64,000 bases of DNA from NCBI RefSeq assembly GCF_900660485.1, contig NZ_LR214951.1, forward strand, positions 744,001-808,000, given 5' to 3'. This document shows, one piece after another, positions 1-9,266 of this stretch. The notes below the pieces were generated by a model. The model was not told where the DNA came from, did no database searches, and saw only the letters and a list, made by a program, of their open reading frames with translations. The stretch's first letter is position 1. Every line of letters starts with the position of its first letter. Origin of the DNA: Mesomycoplasma neurolyticum. Its GTDB lineage: Bacteria; Bacillota_I; Bacilli_A; Mycoplasmatales; Metamycoplasmataceae. The position numbers and the translations under genes were made by a program.

Positions 1-1
1 A

Positions 2-580
2 TTAAGTAATCTAGATGCTAAACTCAGAGTTCAAACTCGTGAATGAATTAAGCGTTTTCAAAAAGCATTAGGAACTACAACTATTTTTGTTACACACGAC
101 CAAGAAGAAGCTATGTCAATTTCTGATAAAATTATTTGCATGTCTAATGGAATTATACAGCAAATCGGTACTCCTAGTGACCTTTATAACAAACCTACAA
201 ATGAATTTGTAGCTAAATTCTTAGGTGTGCCTGAAATGTCAATATTTGATGCTGAGATTAAAAATAATCAAGTTTTTGCTACAAATGGTATCCTCATTAA
301 AACACTTCAAAAACCTTTAAATTCAAATAAAATTCGTTATGGAATTCGTTCTGAACACATTGTTGAAGATGACAATGGAAAATTTGAGGGCAAAATTATT
401 AATGTTGAATTTTTAGGAAAAGAAATTTTTGCTAAATTAAAAGTCGAAAACATCGGTGTATTTAATGCTTTTTTAAGAAAAAGAGAAAATTATTTTGAAA
501 ACGACATTATTAGATTTAATCTTGTAAGTAAAAAAATACATTTTTTTGATGTAGATACAAAGGAAAGAATAGATATTTAA
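2..580 (+). CDS. Carbohydrate-type ABC transporter ATP-binding subunit (C-terminal part, 5' end outside window)
   Basis: The reading frame is open from the first bases, so this is the 3' part of a longer gene; the ATG at 113 is internal. The visible part starts in the Walker B/D-loop stretch (LSNLDAKLR) and continues with the switch histidine in FVTHDQEEA and the usual QIGTPSDLY segment. A TOBE-like C-terminal domain typical of MalK/UgpC/MsmK subunits follows. One UGA is read as Trp (codon at 44-46). The stop is two bases before the next ATG, and two MalF/MalG-type permeases follow, so this is the energising subunit of a sugar or glycerol-phosphate type importer. The transported substrate cannot be told from this fragment. 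Confidence 0.9.
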
Positions 581-581
581 A

Positions 582-1601
582 ATGAATTTATCTGAAAAAA
601 TTTATATTTATTGATTAAACAAAAAAAATAAAACTAAATCACATAATTTAGGCATTTTACATAAAAAATCTTTTTTCTTAATTCCTTTTAGTTTATTAAT
701 ACCTTCTTTATTTATTATTTTATTATTTACAATTTTTCCTTTTATTTATTCAATAATAAAATCTTTTAGTTATAACTCAGATATTAATGATGCAAGTTCT
801 ATCCAAGTTGGTTTTGAAGCATATAAATTAGTTGCTAGCGACCCTATATTTCAAATAAGTGTTCGTAATTCATTAATTTATGCAATATTAGCACTTCCTT
901 TATCATTAACTTTTTCCATTTTAATTTCATCAGTAATTGCAAGTTTACATAAAAAATGAGTAAAAGGATTTTGACAAACTGTTTTTTTCTTACCTTATGT
1001 AACTAATGCCGTTGCTATTTCTCTGGCTTTTGTTTATCTTTTTGATCATGAAGTAGGGATTATAAACAATATTTTTGGTATTAAAACAAAATGATTGGCT
1101 AGTGGAGAAATGGATTCATATAAACCAATTACCATTATTTTAAGTTATGGTATTTGAAAAAATTTAGCTTTTCAAGTTTTAATTATTACAACTGCAATGT
1201 TAGCTGTTGATAAAACCTTGTATAAAGCTGCTACAATTGATGGAGCAAGCAAATTAAAACAATTTTTTAGAATTACTTTACCATCTATTAATAAAACAAT
1301 TAACTTTTTAATTACAGTAGGAATTTTAGGCGGAATTAAAGTTTTCCCACTTGCGATTTTTGAAAACCAAGTAACTAAAGCAGAGGGTAATGGTGGTATG
1401 ACAATTATGTTATATATTTACAAAGTTGTTCAAAGTGGAAATTATGACTTCGCAGGTGCTGCAACAGTTATGTTATTCTCTCTTGGGGTTGTTTTCTCAA
1501 CTGTTTTAAAAAATACATTTAAATTAATTATTTATGTCTCAAATAAGTTAGGAGAAAGAAATGTTCTGAATAAAATTAAAAATTCAAAATTTGTTTTCTA
1601 A
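582..1601 (+). CDS. Sugar-type ABC transporter permease, MalF/UgpA-like
   Basis: A 339-residue integral membrane protein with several UGA-encoded Trp codons. Hydrophobic helices begin near residue 30, after a basic N-terminus. Near the C-terminus the loop around ATIDGASKLKQFFRITLP is the EAA motif that contacts the ATPase subunit, which identifies a binding-protein-dependent permease. It follows the ATP-binding subunit by one base and overlaps the next permease by 41 bases, so the three are one operon. The partner would form the second half of the membrane channel. Substrate unknown. Confidence 0.88.
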
Positions 1602-2520
1602 CTATATAGCAAAGAGAAAAACAGAAAAAATACTTGAAGAAGTTAAAGATACATCTAAAGTAAATATATTTTTATCTTTACTTTTTAAAGCATTGGTTTT
1701 AATTACTTTTGGTTTTATTATTTTTGTACCATTTTATATAATGGTAATAATAGCTGTTGCACCTGATAGCCAAGCTAATGATGTTTTACCTATTGTTTAT
1801 CCAAAAAGTGTTAATGTCGATAGTTTTAATAGGGCTTTAAGCGATGATTATTGACCTGCTTTAGGTTGAACTACATTAATTACATTTGTTTCAGTTATTG
1901 TTAAAATATTTTTCTCTGCAACTTTTGGTTATGCTTTTTCATTAAAAAAATGAAGATTTAAAAAACTTTCATGAATATTCTTTTTATCTATATTAATACT
2001 TCCTGAAGTTGCATTATTAATTGGACAATATAGAACTATTATTATTTTAGAGTGAGAAAGAGAACCTGTTTGATTAGCGCTTGCTTTAATGATGCCTTTT
2101 GCTGCTTCTGTTTTTTCTGGTTATATGTTTAGAAACGCTTTTGAAGCAATACCAGATAGAATTAAAGAAGCATCAATGGTTGATGGTTGTTCAGGGATTA
2201 AATACTTTTTCAAAATAGCTCTTCCAATGATTACACCAACCATTTGAACTGTAGGTATTTTAACAGCTTTTGCTGCTTGAAATTCATTCTTATGACCATT
2301 ATTATTATTATTAGGTAAAGACTCACCAATTAAATTAATTAATATTTATTTATTAGATGTCGGAATAAATCCTGATCACGATTCACCAATCGGTACATTT
2401 AAAAATGTTAAAATGGCTGGTGCTATTCTTGCTATATTACCAATGTTTATTGCTTACTTTTTATTTAGAAAAAGAATTTTAAATGCTATTTCAAGACAAG
2501 GTTCTACAATTAAGGGGTAA
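1561..2520 (+). CDS. Sugar-type ABC transporter permease, MalG/UgpE-like
   Basis: A 319-residue membrane protein. I chose the ATG at 1561 because a strong Shine-Dalgarno (AGGAG at 1550-1554) sits seven bases upstream; the TTG at 1591 would lose ten codons and has no such signal. The EAA loop is visible as EASMVDGCSGIKYFF followed by KIALP, in the usual C-terminal third. It is the second permease of the importer and shares 41 bases with its upstream partner, a sign of translational coupling. No substrate-binding lipoprotein is visible in this window, so it must be encoded upstream or elsewhere. Confidence 0.88.
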
Positions 2521-2522
2521 AA

Positions 2523-2684
2523 ATGAACAAAAGAAATTTAACAAAAATTAAAAAAATATCTAGTAGTACAATTAAAAATATTTTAATTTTAATTGTTGTT
2601 ATTATAGGTTTAATTTTAACTATTTTATCCTTATATGGAATAGGTGTTGTTTTAAAAACGATATTTATAGGTGAATTTTTATAA
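2523..2684 (+). CDS. Small single-span membrane protein of unknown function
   Basis: A 53-residue ORF two bases after the permease stop. It has a lysine-rich N-terminus (MNKRNLTKIKKISSS) followed by one long hydrophobic segment (about residues 19-47). Its stop overlaps the start of the terminator hairpin, so it appears to be the last cistron of the ABC importer operon. I do not recognise a family. Position and spacing argue that it is translated; function is open. Confidence 0.5.
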   Translation: MNKRNLTKIKKISSSTIKNILILIVVIIGLILTILSLYGIGVVLKTIFIGEFL

Positions 2685-2728
2685 TAAAAAAACCGGGGTT
2701 ATCTTTTAATTCCCTGGTTTTTTTATTA
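2682..2728. terminator. Bidirectional rho-independent terminator
   Basis: An A-run and ACCGGGG pair with CCCTGGT and a T-run around a 13-base loop, with flanking TAATAAA/TTTATTA extending the stem. It lies between the convergent ABC importer operon and the minus-strand membrane-protein gene and can serve both. Confidence 0.85.
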
Positions 2729-2741
2729 TTGTTTTTTTTAT

Positions 2742-3119
2742 TTATTGAATAAGTGGATTTTCAACTACATTAATACCTGAATTAATTAAAATTAGTTCAT
2801 TTTTTCAAAATCAATATGTTTTTTTTGTTTTAAGAAATTCTTGAGAAATAATTTGTTTTGTTTTTAATTCTCTCAAACACATAATCAAAGGCAAAATTTT
2901 AAAAAATATAAAAAATACAAAAATTAAGAATTCAATTATCAAAATTGTAATGAAAATAATTAAATGTACATTATATCTAGGTGTGCGAGTTATAAATGCA
3001 AGTCAGATTATTATAAACATTATAGCCGTAAATAAAAATAAAGTAACACGTGGTGCAAAAAAATACATTGTTTTAATTTTAAATTCATTATATTTTAAAT
3101 TTTTATTAGTTTTTTCCAT
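2742..3119 (-). CDS. Two-span membrane protein, unknown function
   Basis: A 125-residue protein with two strongly hydrophobic stretches (about residues 18-41 and 51-72) followed by a basic cytoplasmic-looking tail rich in K, E and W (UGA-coded). It starts four bases after the stop of the preceding minus-strand reading frame, so the two were probably co-transcribed. No recognisable family motif. The ATG is preceded by only a weak ribosome binding sequence, consistent with coupling to the upstream frame. Confidence 0.6.
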
Positions 3120-3123
3120 TTAT

Positions 3124-3435
3124 TTAGTACCCCCTATATCTATAAAAATATCTATCATCTTCATCATCTTGAATATTAGTATAATAATCTTGTGATTTAT
3201 GTTTTGCTTGAAAATAATTTTTTTCGCTTCATCAAAACTGAATTTTTGAAGTTGTTGTAAGGATTGAACATATTCTTTTTTTATTTGTTTTTGTTTTTCT
3301 TTAGAAAGAGCATCTAAATAAACAAGAACATTGTTTTCAAATGTTTTATAATTTTGTGTTTCAAGATTTTGCAAAGCTAACAGATTAAATGATATTGTTC
3401 TTACATTGTTTAAACTTAAAAATATATTTACTCAT
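3124..3435 (-). pseudogene. Frameshifted small gene of unknown function
   Basis: The central reading frame encodes a charged helical protein (for example LSKEKQKQIKKEYVQSLQQ). After a run of seven A residues at 3219-3225 that frame degenerates. The next frame then continues as a protein-like acidic and aromatic tail (DDEDDRYFYRYRGY) and stops four bases before the next gene. One extra A would rejoin the two. At the 5' end the only good ATG (3433-3435) is also out of frame with the central part. So the gene carries one or two frame disruptions, through mutation, slippage or sequencing error. Function unknown. Confidence 0.45.
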
Positions 3436-3620
3436 TTTTTATAACAATGTTTTGTAACAAACTTTTTTATAAAATAATATTTTTTTTGTATTAAAAAATA
3501 AAATAATTTATTTAAAATAATTTAACACACTTTAATTATACTTTTATATCAAAAAATAAATAGAATAAAATAAAAAAATAAACAAAAATAAATTTTTTGC
3601 TTATTTTTAGGTGTTTTCTT

Positions 3621-3663
3621 AATTTTTAAACATTTAATTGTAATTGTTAATTGTTTAAAAATT
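3621..3663. repeat. Perfect 12-bp inverted repeat at the 3' end of the hydrolase gene
   Basis: AATTTTTAAACA (3621-3632) and its exact complement (3652-3663) flank a 19-base AT-rich loop. It overlaps the hydrolase stop codon. There is no T-run on the minus-strand side, so it is not a classical terminator, though it could act as a transcript 3'-end stabiliser. The rest of 3436-3620 is AT-rich with nothing recognisable. Confidence 0.5.
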
Positions 3664-4489
3664 AGTGGTTATTTTTTTGAACTAAAAAATTAATTTTATT
3701 ATTTATATCAATTGGTTTTTCAAAAAATAATGCGTGACCACAATTAGAGATAATTGTTAAATTTTTATTTTGGGCTTTTGCTATTTCAAAAATGGATGAA
3801 GCTGTTACAAACATATCATTCATACCTATAATAAATTCATAATTTTGATTTTTATTATAAAGGTTAAAGATTTCTTTTTTTAAATATTCTTTATTAGTGA
3901 TTTGCTTAGTGACAATATCACTAAAAATTGCTTTTTTGCTTTTAGTAAGAGCTAAAAAAACATCAGATATTTTTTTAAGATTATCTTTATATTTATTAAC
4001 ATTTGAATAAACTAAATTATCTTGACTTTCAAATGCTTGCTCAAAATTTTCAGGCAATAATCATTGTTTAATTTTAGTTGTTATGCCTTTTAAATTATCT
4101 TTTAAATATAAGGGATTTAATAACTGATAATTTATTGGGGCTGCTAATAATGCATATTTTGCTAAATTGTTGTTAAGTAAATATAAAGCCATTGCCCCAC
4201 CCAAAGAATGACCTATAACTAATTCAATCTCAAAACCTAAAATTTTGACAAATTCTGCTGCAATTTGTTGATATCTTTCTATAGTTATTGTTTCATTGTT
4301 AGTACTTTTACCACAACCTGGGAAGTCCAAACTAACAACATCGTAATTTCTATTTTTTAAATTATAAACTTGAGTTGCAAAACTATATGAAGAATTAAAA
4401 CCATGTAAAAATAAAACTTTAGGTTTTCCTGTATCTTCATAAACATAATAAACATCTTCGTTTAATATTTTTAAAGTGCTTTTATTCAC
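3662..4489 (-). CDS. Alpha/beta-fold hydrolase
   Basis: A 275-residue serine hydrolase. Visible features are the oxyanion region VLFLHGFNSSYS (about residues 25-36), the nucleophile elbow GHSLGG (Ser about residue 94), an acid in the late strand region (IIGMNDMF) and the terminal catalytic His in NCGHALFFEKP. UGA encodes Trp in the middle of the protein. The start is GTG at 4489, preceded by GGAGAA inside the end of lplA, giving an eight-base overlap. This family includes esterases and lipases; the substrate is unknown. Coupling to lplA is positional only. Confidence 0.85.
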
Positions 4490-5471
4490 TTTCTTCTCCG
4501 AACATTATTCTAATTATTTCTTCAATTTTTATATTACCAAAATAATCTTCTAAATTTTCTATTTGATTCAAAAGATTTGTTAGTACTTCTTTGTTGTATT
4601 CAACATTAACAAATCTTTTTCTAATTTCATTTAGATTTTTTTTACTTAAAAAATCTCCTTCAAATAAAATTTCACTAATTTTATTTTTTATGATATTTGC
4701 ACTTATTTGTAAAATTCCACCATCAGTTTTTGCTTCATTAAAAAAACTAAATTCTGGATTTTTACCATATAATCATTCATCAGAAATTCTAATTTTTTTA
4801 AACTCTTCAGCTTTTGTTAAATATTTTTCTGGTATATCACTAATTTCTGCATTGTATTTTAATTTAAAAAAAGTAAGCATTTTTGTGAAAAATTCTTCAA
4901 ATGATATTTTGTTGTGCATTTCATTTAAAAGATTGGTGACTCTTTGTCTTGCACTTTCAATTCCTTTTGATTTCATTTTTAATTTACTTGGATTTAAAAC
5001 TTTGGACAATTTAGTTAAATCTGCATTAAACAAAATTGTCCCATGATGTACAATTTTGTTTTTGTGCATAAATTGTGCATTCCCTGAAAATTTAGCATCA
5101 TTTACAACTAAATCATTTCTACCTTTAAATTTAGCATCTAAATTTAAAGATTTTAAAAATTCTAAAATTGGACTTAAAAATTTTTCATAACTGCTATTAT
5201 CTTTTTTAGTAATAAAAGAAAAATTTAAATTTCCTAAGTCATGATAAACAGCTCCACCACCTGAAAGACGACGATATAATTCGATGTTCTCATTTTTTAA
5301 AACATCTAGTTTAACTTCTTTATGTACATTTTGATTTTGTCCAATAATTACAGCATTATCATGCTGATAAAAAAAGATAATATCATCTTGTAATTCTTCA
5401 TCTTTAGCTATTGCCTCTTCTATAGTTAAATTAAAAAAAGGTGAATATTTTTTACTTACAAAAATTTTCAT
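4482..5471 (-). CDS. lplA: Lipoate-protein ligase
   Basis: A 329-residue LplA family enzyme, which attaches lipoate (through lipoyl-AMP) to E2 or GcvH-type proteins. Key signatures are the RRLSGGGAVYHDLGNLNFSF block (about residues 60-79), the GRNDLVVNDAKFSGNAQ segment and HHGTILFN. The C-terminal accessory domain is present. The ATG at 5471 has a good Shine-Dalgarno (AAAGGAG); a longer in-frame extension to 5513 crosses intergenic sequence and is unlikely. It overlaps the downstream hydrolase. In mycoplasmas lipoylation serves pyruvate dehydrogenase or glycine-cleavage-H-like redox proteins, which fits with nox next door. Confidence 0.93.
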
Positions 5472-5502
5472 ATTAACTCCTTTATTAATAAAATAGTTAT
5501 TA

Positions 5503-5538
5503 AAAAAATACAAGAATTTATTTACGCTTGTATTTTTT
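5503..5538 (-). terminator. Rho-independent terminator after nox
   Basis: AAAAAATACAAG pairs with CTTGTATTTTTT around a 12-base loop. It lies between the nox stop and the lplA start, so it separates the two minus-strand units. Confidence 0.8.
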
Positions 5539-5573
5539 GTGATGAACTAGTTTGTACTTACTAGAAATACACA

Positions 5574-6953
5574 TTATTTTTTGTGATAATTTAAGTTTAA
5601 AGAATTTAAAATGGTTTGAATTATAAAGTTAAATGGTTTATTGAAGTGTGGTAAGAAATAAAAGTCCATTAATGCAATTTGTGGTAAAGTTAAATTTTGT
5701 TGAATAGCTAATGAAAGTGCATACATTACTTCTGTATGATTAGCTGCTCTACCTTTTGAACCAATTTGAGCACCTAATAATCTTAATGTTGTTTTATCAT
5801 ATGTGATTTTGAATCATACAGGATAGTGATGTTTCATAAACTCAGGTCTATCATTGTCTTCAAAATACTCAACAGCAAAATTATCTTTAATTCCTTCAAC
5901 TCTAGATGCTGAAACTTCTGTTAAACCAGTTGATGAATAATTGTAATCAAAAACATTAATTGCATTTGTCCCTGAGTATCCTGGGAATGGTAATTCATCG
6001 CTTCCTGATAAATGGAATGCTGCTACAATACCTGTTTTAACTGCATTTGTTGCTAAAGCAATGTTTGCATATTCTTTAGTTGAACTATGAATCATAGATG
6101 CTGAATCACCAATTACATATATATCTTGATCACTTAATGATCTTTGGAATTGATCAACTTTAATTGCTCCATTTGGTAATTTGTCTACACCTTGGATTAA
6201 ATCTGTATTTGGTCTAAATCCGATTGCTAAAATTACTAAATCAGCATTATAAGCATCTTTATCTGTTACAACACCAGAAACTTTAACACCATCATTTGTT
6301 AAGAATTTTTCAACTTTTTCTCCGAGTCTAACTCTAATTCCGTGACTTGCCATTGAGTTTTCAACTTTTGATGTAAATTCACTATCAAAATAATTAGGAA
6401 TAATTCTATCTTGCATATCAACAAGAGTTACTCTTTTTCCATATTTGTGGAATGCTTCAACAAGTTCAATACCAATGTATCCCGCTCCAATAATAACAAC
6501 ATCTTTTATTGTTGGGTCTACTGCTTTAGCTTTAATTTCTTTTGCATGGGCGAAAATTTTAGAAATTAAGATGTTTTCTAAATTAACATTTTCAAATGGT
6601 GGAACAATTGGTCATGTCCCTCCAGCATAAACTAATTTGTCATAGTAATCTTTGAACTCTTCACCTGTTTCTAAATTTCTAACAACAACATATTTTTCAC
6701 TTCTGTTAACTTGGATAACATCATGTGAAATTTTCATGTCAATTCCTAATGATTTCAATTCTTCGATGCTTGAATAAAATAAACCATCAGGATTTTCAAA
6801 TTCTCCTCCTACTCATAAAGCAATACCACAACCTAAAAATGAGATATCAGTATTTCTATCGTATGCAACAACTTCATGTTCAGGTGCAACTTTTTTTAAT
6901 GTTCTTAAAAAAGATGTACCAGCATGATTTGCACCTATTGATATAATTTTCAT
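5574..6953 (-). CDS. nox: NADH oxidase (H2O-forming type, CoA-disulfide reductase family)
   Basis: A 459-residue FAD-dependent oxidase, the normal length. The N-terminal FAD Rossmann segment includes IISIGANHAGTSF, with Gly-Cys-Gly in SFLGCGIALW (redox Cys near residue 42). The NAD-binding segment is VVIIGAGYIGIELVEAF, and the second FAD motif ends in DIYVIGDSASM. The dimerisation domain is complete. The enzyme regenerates NAD+ in fermenting mycoplasmas that lack a respiratory chain. The start has AAGGAG six bases upstream. It is monocistronic, bounded by a terminator downstream. Confidence 0.95.
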
Positions 6954-7059
6954 GTTTTCTCCTTATTAATTTAATTATATTTTTAATTATAAATCATAAT
7001 TTATATTTTAAATTATATAACTTTTTACTTTTTATTTGTTAAAAATGTTTATATTTAAG

Positions 7060-8031
7060 CTATTTATTTTTTAGCTTTCAAGCATTTACAACTTCTTGAC
7101 AGTCTTTAACTATTAATTCAATTTTTTTCTTGCTATTAATTATAGCGCCTGAAGCGTTGGCATGCCCACCACCACCTCATTTTACAGCAACATCTCTTAC
7201 AATTGGCCCATTAGATCTGGATTCAACTCTTCATTTGTTTTTTTCTTCTTGAACAAATGATAATCAAATGTTGAAATTTTCAATATTTGCTAATAAATTT
7301 GGTCTTGTTGCTTGATTAGGTGTTTTATCAAATTCTTTTTGTTTTTTTAAATCTAAAACATAATAAACAACATTATCAAGACTTTTAAAATTTGATTGAA
7401 TATATGCATTGAACCTAATATCATTCAAAGAACTTCTGGTTATGTTAGAGTGTATTTTATTTACATCTGCTTTTGTTTTTCATAATTTAGATGTTAACAA
7501 AAGTGTTCTGTGGCTTGTATTATTAAATAAAAATCTTCCTGAATCTGTATAAATTCCTAAATAAATGTATTCAGCTGCTTTGGGTGTAACTTTTCATTTG
7601 TTTCGAAAAGCTAAATGAGCAATTTGCTCACAGCAAGCGACATAACTTGAATCAACTCACAAAGATTTAGCATTAAGATCATCATCATTTGGGTGGTGAT
7701 CTATTCTTATTACTGTTTTAAATTTGTTTTCATCTAAAAGATATCTATTTTCAATTCTATCTTTGAAATTAGCATCCACAATGATAGCTAATGCATTTTT
7801 TAAGAAATCATCATTTGGTATTTTGTCATGCTCTATATCTAAAAAAGTAAATAAGTTTTGTTTGTCTCCAATAGCTAATACTTTTTTATCAGGAAAATTA
7901 TTTTGTATTAGTTCCTTTAGTCCAAATTGAGCCCCTAAACAATCACCATCAGGTCTAATATGGTGAAAAATAACAATATTATTATGATTTAATATTTCTT
8001 CTGTAACTTGTTGGATGCTACCTTTTTTCAT
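7060..8031 (-). CDS. nrnA: DHH-family phosphoesterase, NrnA-like (copy 1)
   Basis: A 323-residue DHH/DHHA1 protein, expected to hydrolyse nanoRNA, pAp or cyclic-dinucleotide products. The DHH domain carries HHIRPDGDCLGAQ (about residues 23-35), AIIVDAN and the RIDHHPNDDD signature. The DHHA1 domain ends with GGGGHANASGA, a substrate-binding motif. Trp codons are UGA. It starts within the end of a paralogue (14-base overlap) with GGAGGAATATATAA upstream. Tandem copies suggest division of substrates. The symbol is by family resemblance only. Confidence 0.87.
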
Positions 8032-8995
8032 TTATATATTCCTCCGCTAATTTTGCTGCTTTTTCCACTATTTCATCAATTATTTCAGGATCTTTAATCA
8101 TAGCTCCTGAAGCTTGATCATGCCCGCCACCATTGTATTGTCTACCAATTATATTAACCTTAGGACCATTAGATCTTAACCTAACTCTAATAAAACTATC
8201 TGCTTGATCAATAAAGAAAATTCATATTCTTGAATCACCAACATTTGATAGTATATTTACTTGTGAAGCTTCTTCATATTTTAAGTTATATTTTTCTTGT
8301 ATTTCTCTAGTTACATAGTAATAATTTACTTTTCCTTTAGTTTTAAAGTTAAGTAAAACTTCACCATTGAATTTAGCTAAATTTAATGATTTTTGTGCTA
8401 AATTTAAATGAATTCTATCTAAATTTAAGTTATTTTTTAATAGATGAGAAACTACACTAAAAGTTCTAGCAGAAGTATTAGCAAACAAAAATCTCCCTGA
8501 ATCTGTGTTAATTCCTAAATAAATATATTCAGCAGCTTCTGGAGTAATTTTTCATTTTGCTTTCATCGCTAAATAACCAATCATTTCAGCAGCAGCTACA
8601 TATGATGAATCTACTCAGTTAATATCATAATTAATGTCAGCTAAATTAGGATGATGATCAATTCTTGCCATTTTTGTTATTTTTTTAGAATGAATTAATT
8701 CAACTTTTTCCAATCTATCAGCACTAGAAGCATCCACTACAATTCCTAAAGAATTTTTAAAAAATTTACTATCAATTGTTTTTTCATCATCGTGATTAAA
8801 ATTTAAAAAATTTAAAATATTTTTTGAATCACCAATAAAAAAAACATTTTTTTTAGGAAAATTTTTCTGAATTAATTTACCTAATCCAAATTGCGAACCT
8901 AAACAATCACCATCAGGTCTAATATGATGAAAAATAAAAATATTTTCCATTTCTTCGATTGCATTAACAATATTTTTTCATGTACCTTTTTTCAT
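8018..8995 (-). CDS. nrnA: DHH-family phosphoesterase, NrnA-like (copy 2)
   Basis: A 325-residue paralogue of the neighbouring gene, with FHHIRPDGDCLGSQFGLGKL near residue 20, IVVDASSADR, ARIDHHPNLADI and a C-terminal NGGGHDQASGA motif. I chose the ATG at 8995 (GAGG ribosome site, then MKKGT). A later ATG at 8950 would lose 15 residues that align with the start of copy 1. All metal-binding residues visible in copy 1 are kept, so both are probably active. The stop lies within the start of copy 1, so the two are translated from one mRNA. Confidence 0.87.
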
Positions 8996-9218
8996 ATTAC
9001 CTCTTTAATCTATGTATTTTTGAATTTAGTTTATAGTAAAAAATTTAAAATAAATTTTATCTATAAAATTTTAATACATTTTTAGTTTTTTTAAAATTTA
9101 AAAAAATTATGTTGAAATTTTGTGTACAAAAAATGCAATTTTTATATTAATAAAATAAAAAATGATAAAAAATGATATTTTTTATGTGTTTTTTTTGTTT
9201 TTTTAAAAAACTCTTCCA

Positions 9219-9239
9219 ATATATATATATATATATAAT
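9219..9239 (+). repeat. (AT)9 tract ending in a TATAAT -10 box
   Basis: Nine AT units run from 9219 to 9236 and merge into TATAAT at 9234-9239. The next ATG is at 9267 behind AAGGA. A change in repeat number would change the distance from the -10 box to any upstream element, a known route to promoter phase variation. The surrounding 8996-9218 is AT-rich with no gene visible. Confidence 0.65.
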
Positions 9240-9266
9240 GTCATGAAAAGGTTCTAAGGAATAATT

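Noticed and set aside
113-580. ATG at 113 as the start of the ABC ATPase gene
   Set aside because: The frame is open to the window edge and the upstream codons encode Walker B/D-loop sequence, so the ATG is internal.
3621-3663. Inverted repeat as a classical terminator
   Set aside because: No T-run follows on the minus strand.
4591-5046. Open frame on the plus strand
   Set aside because: It lies opposite lplA, which has clear family motifs; low-complexity antisense shadow.
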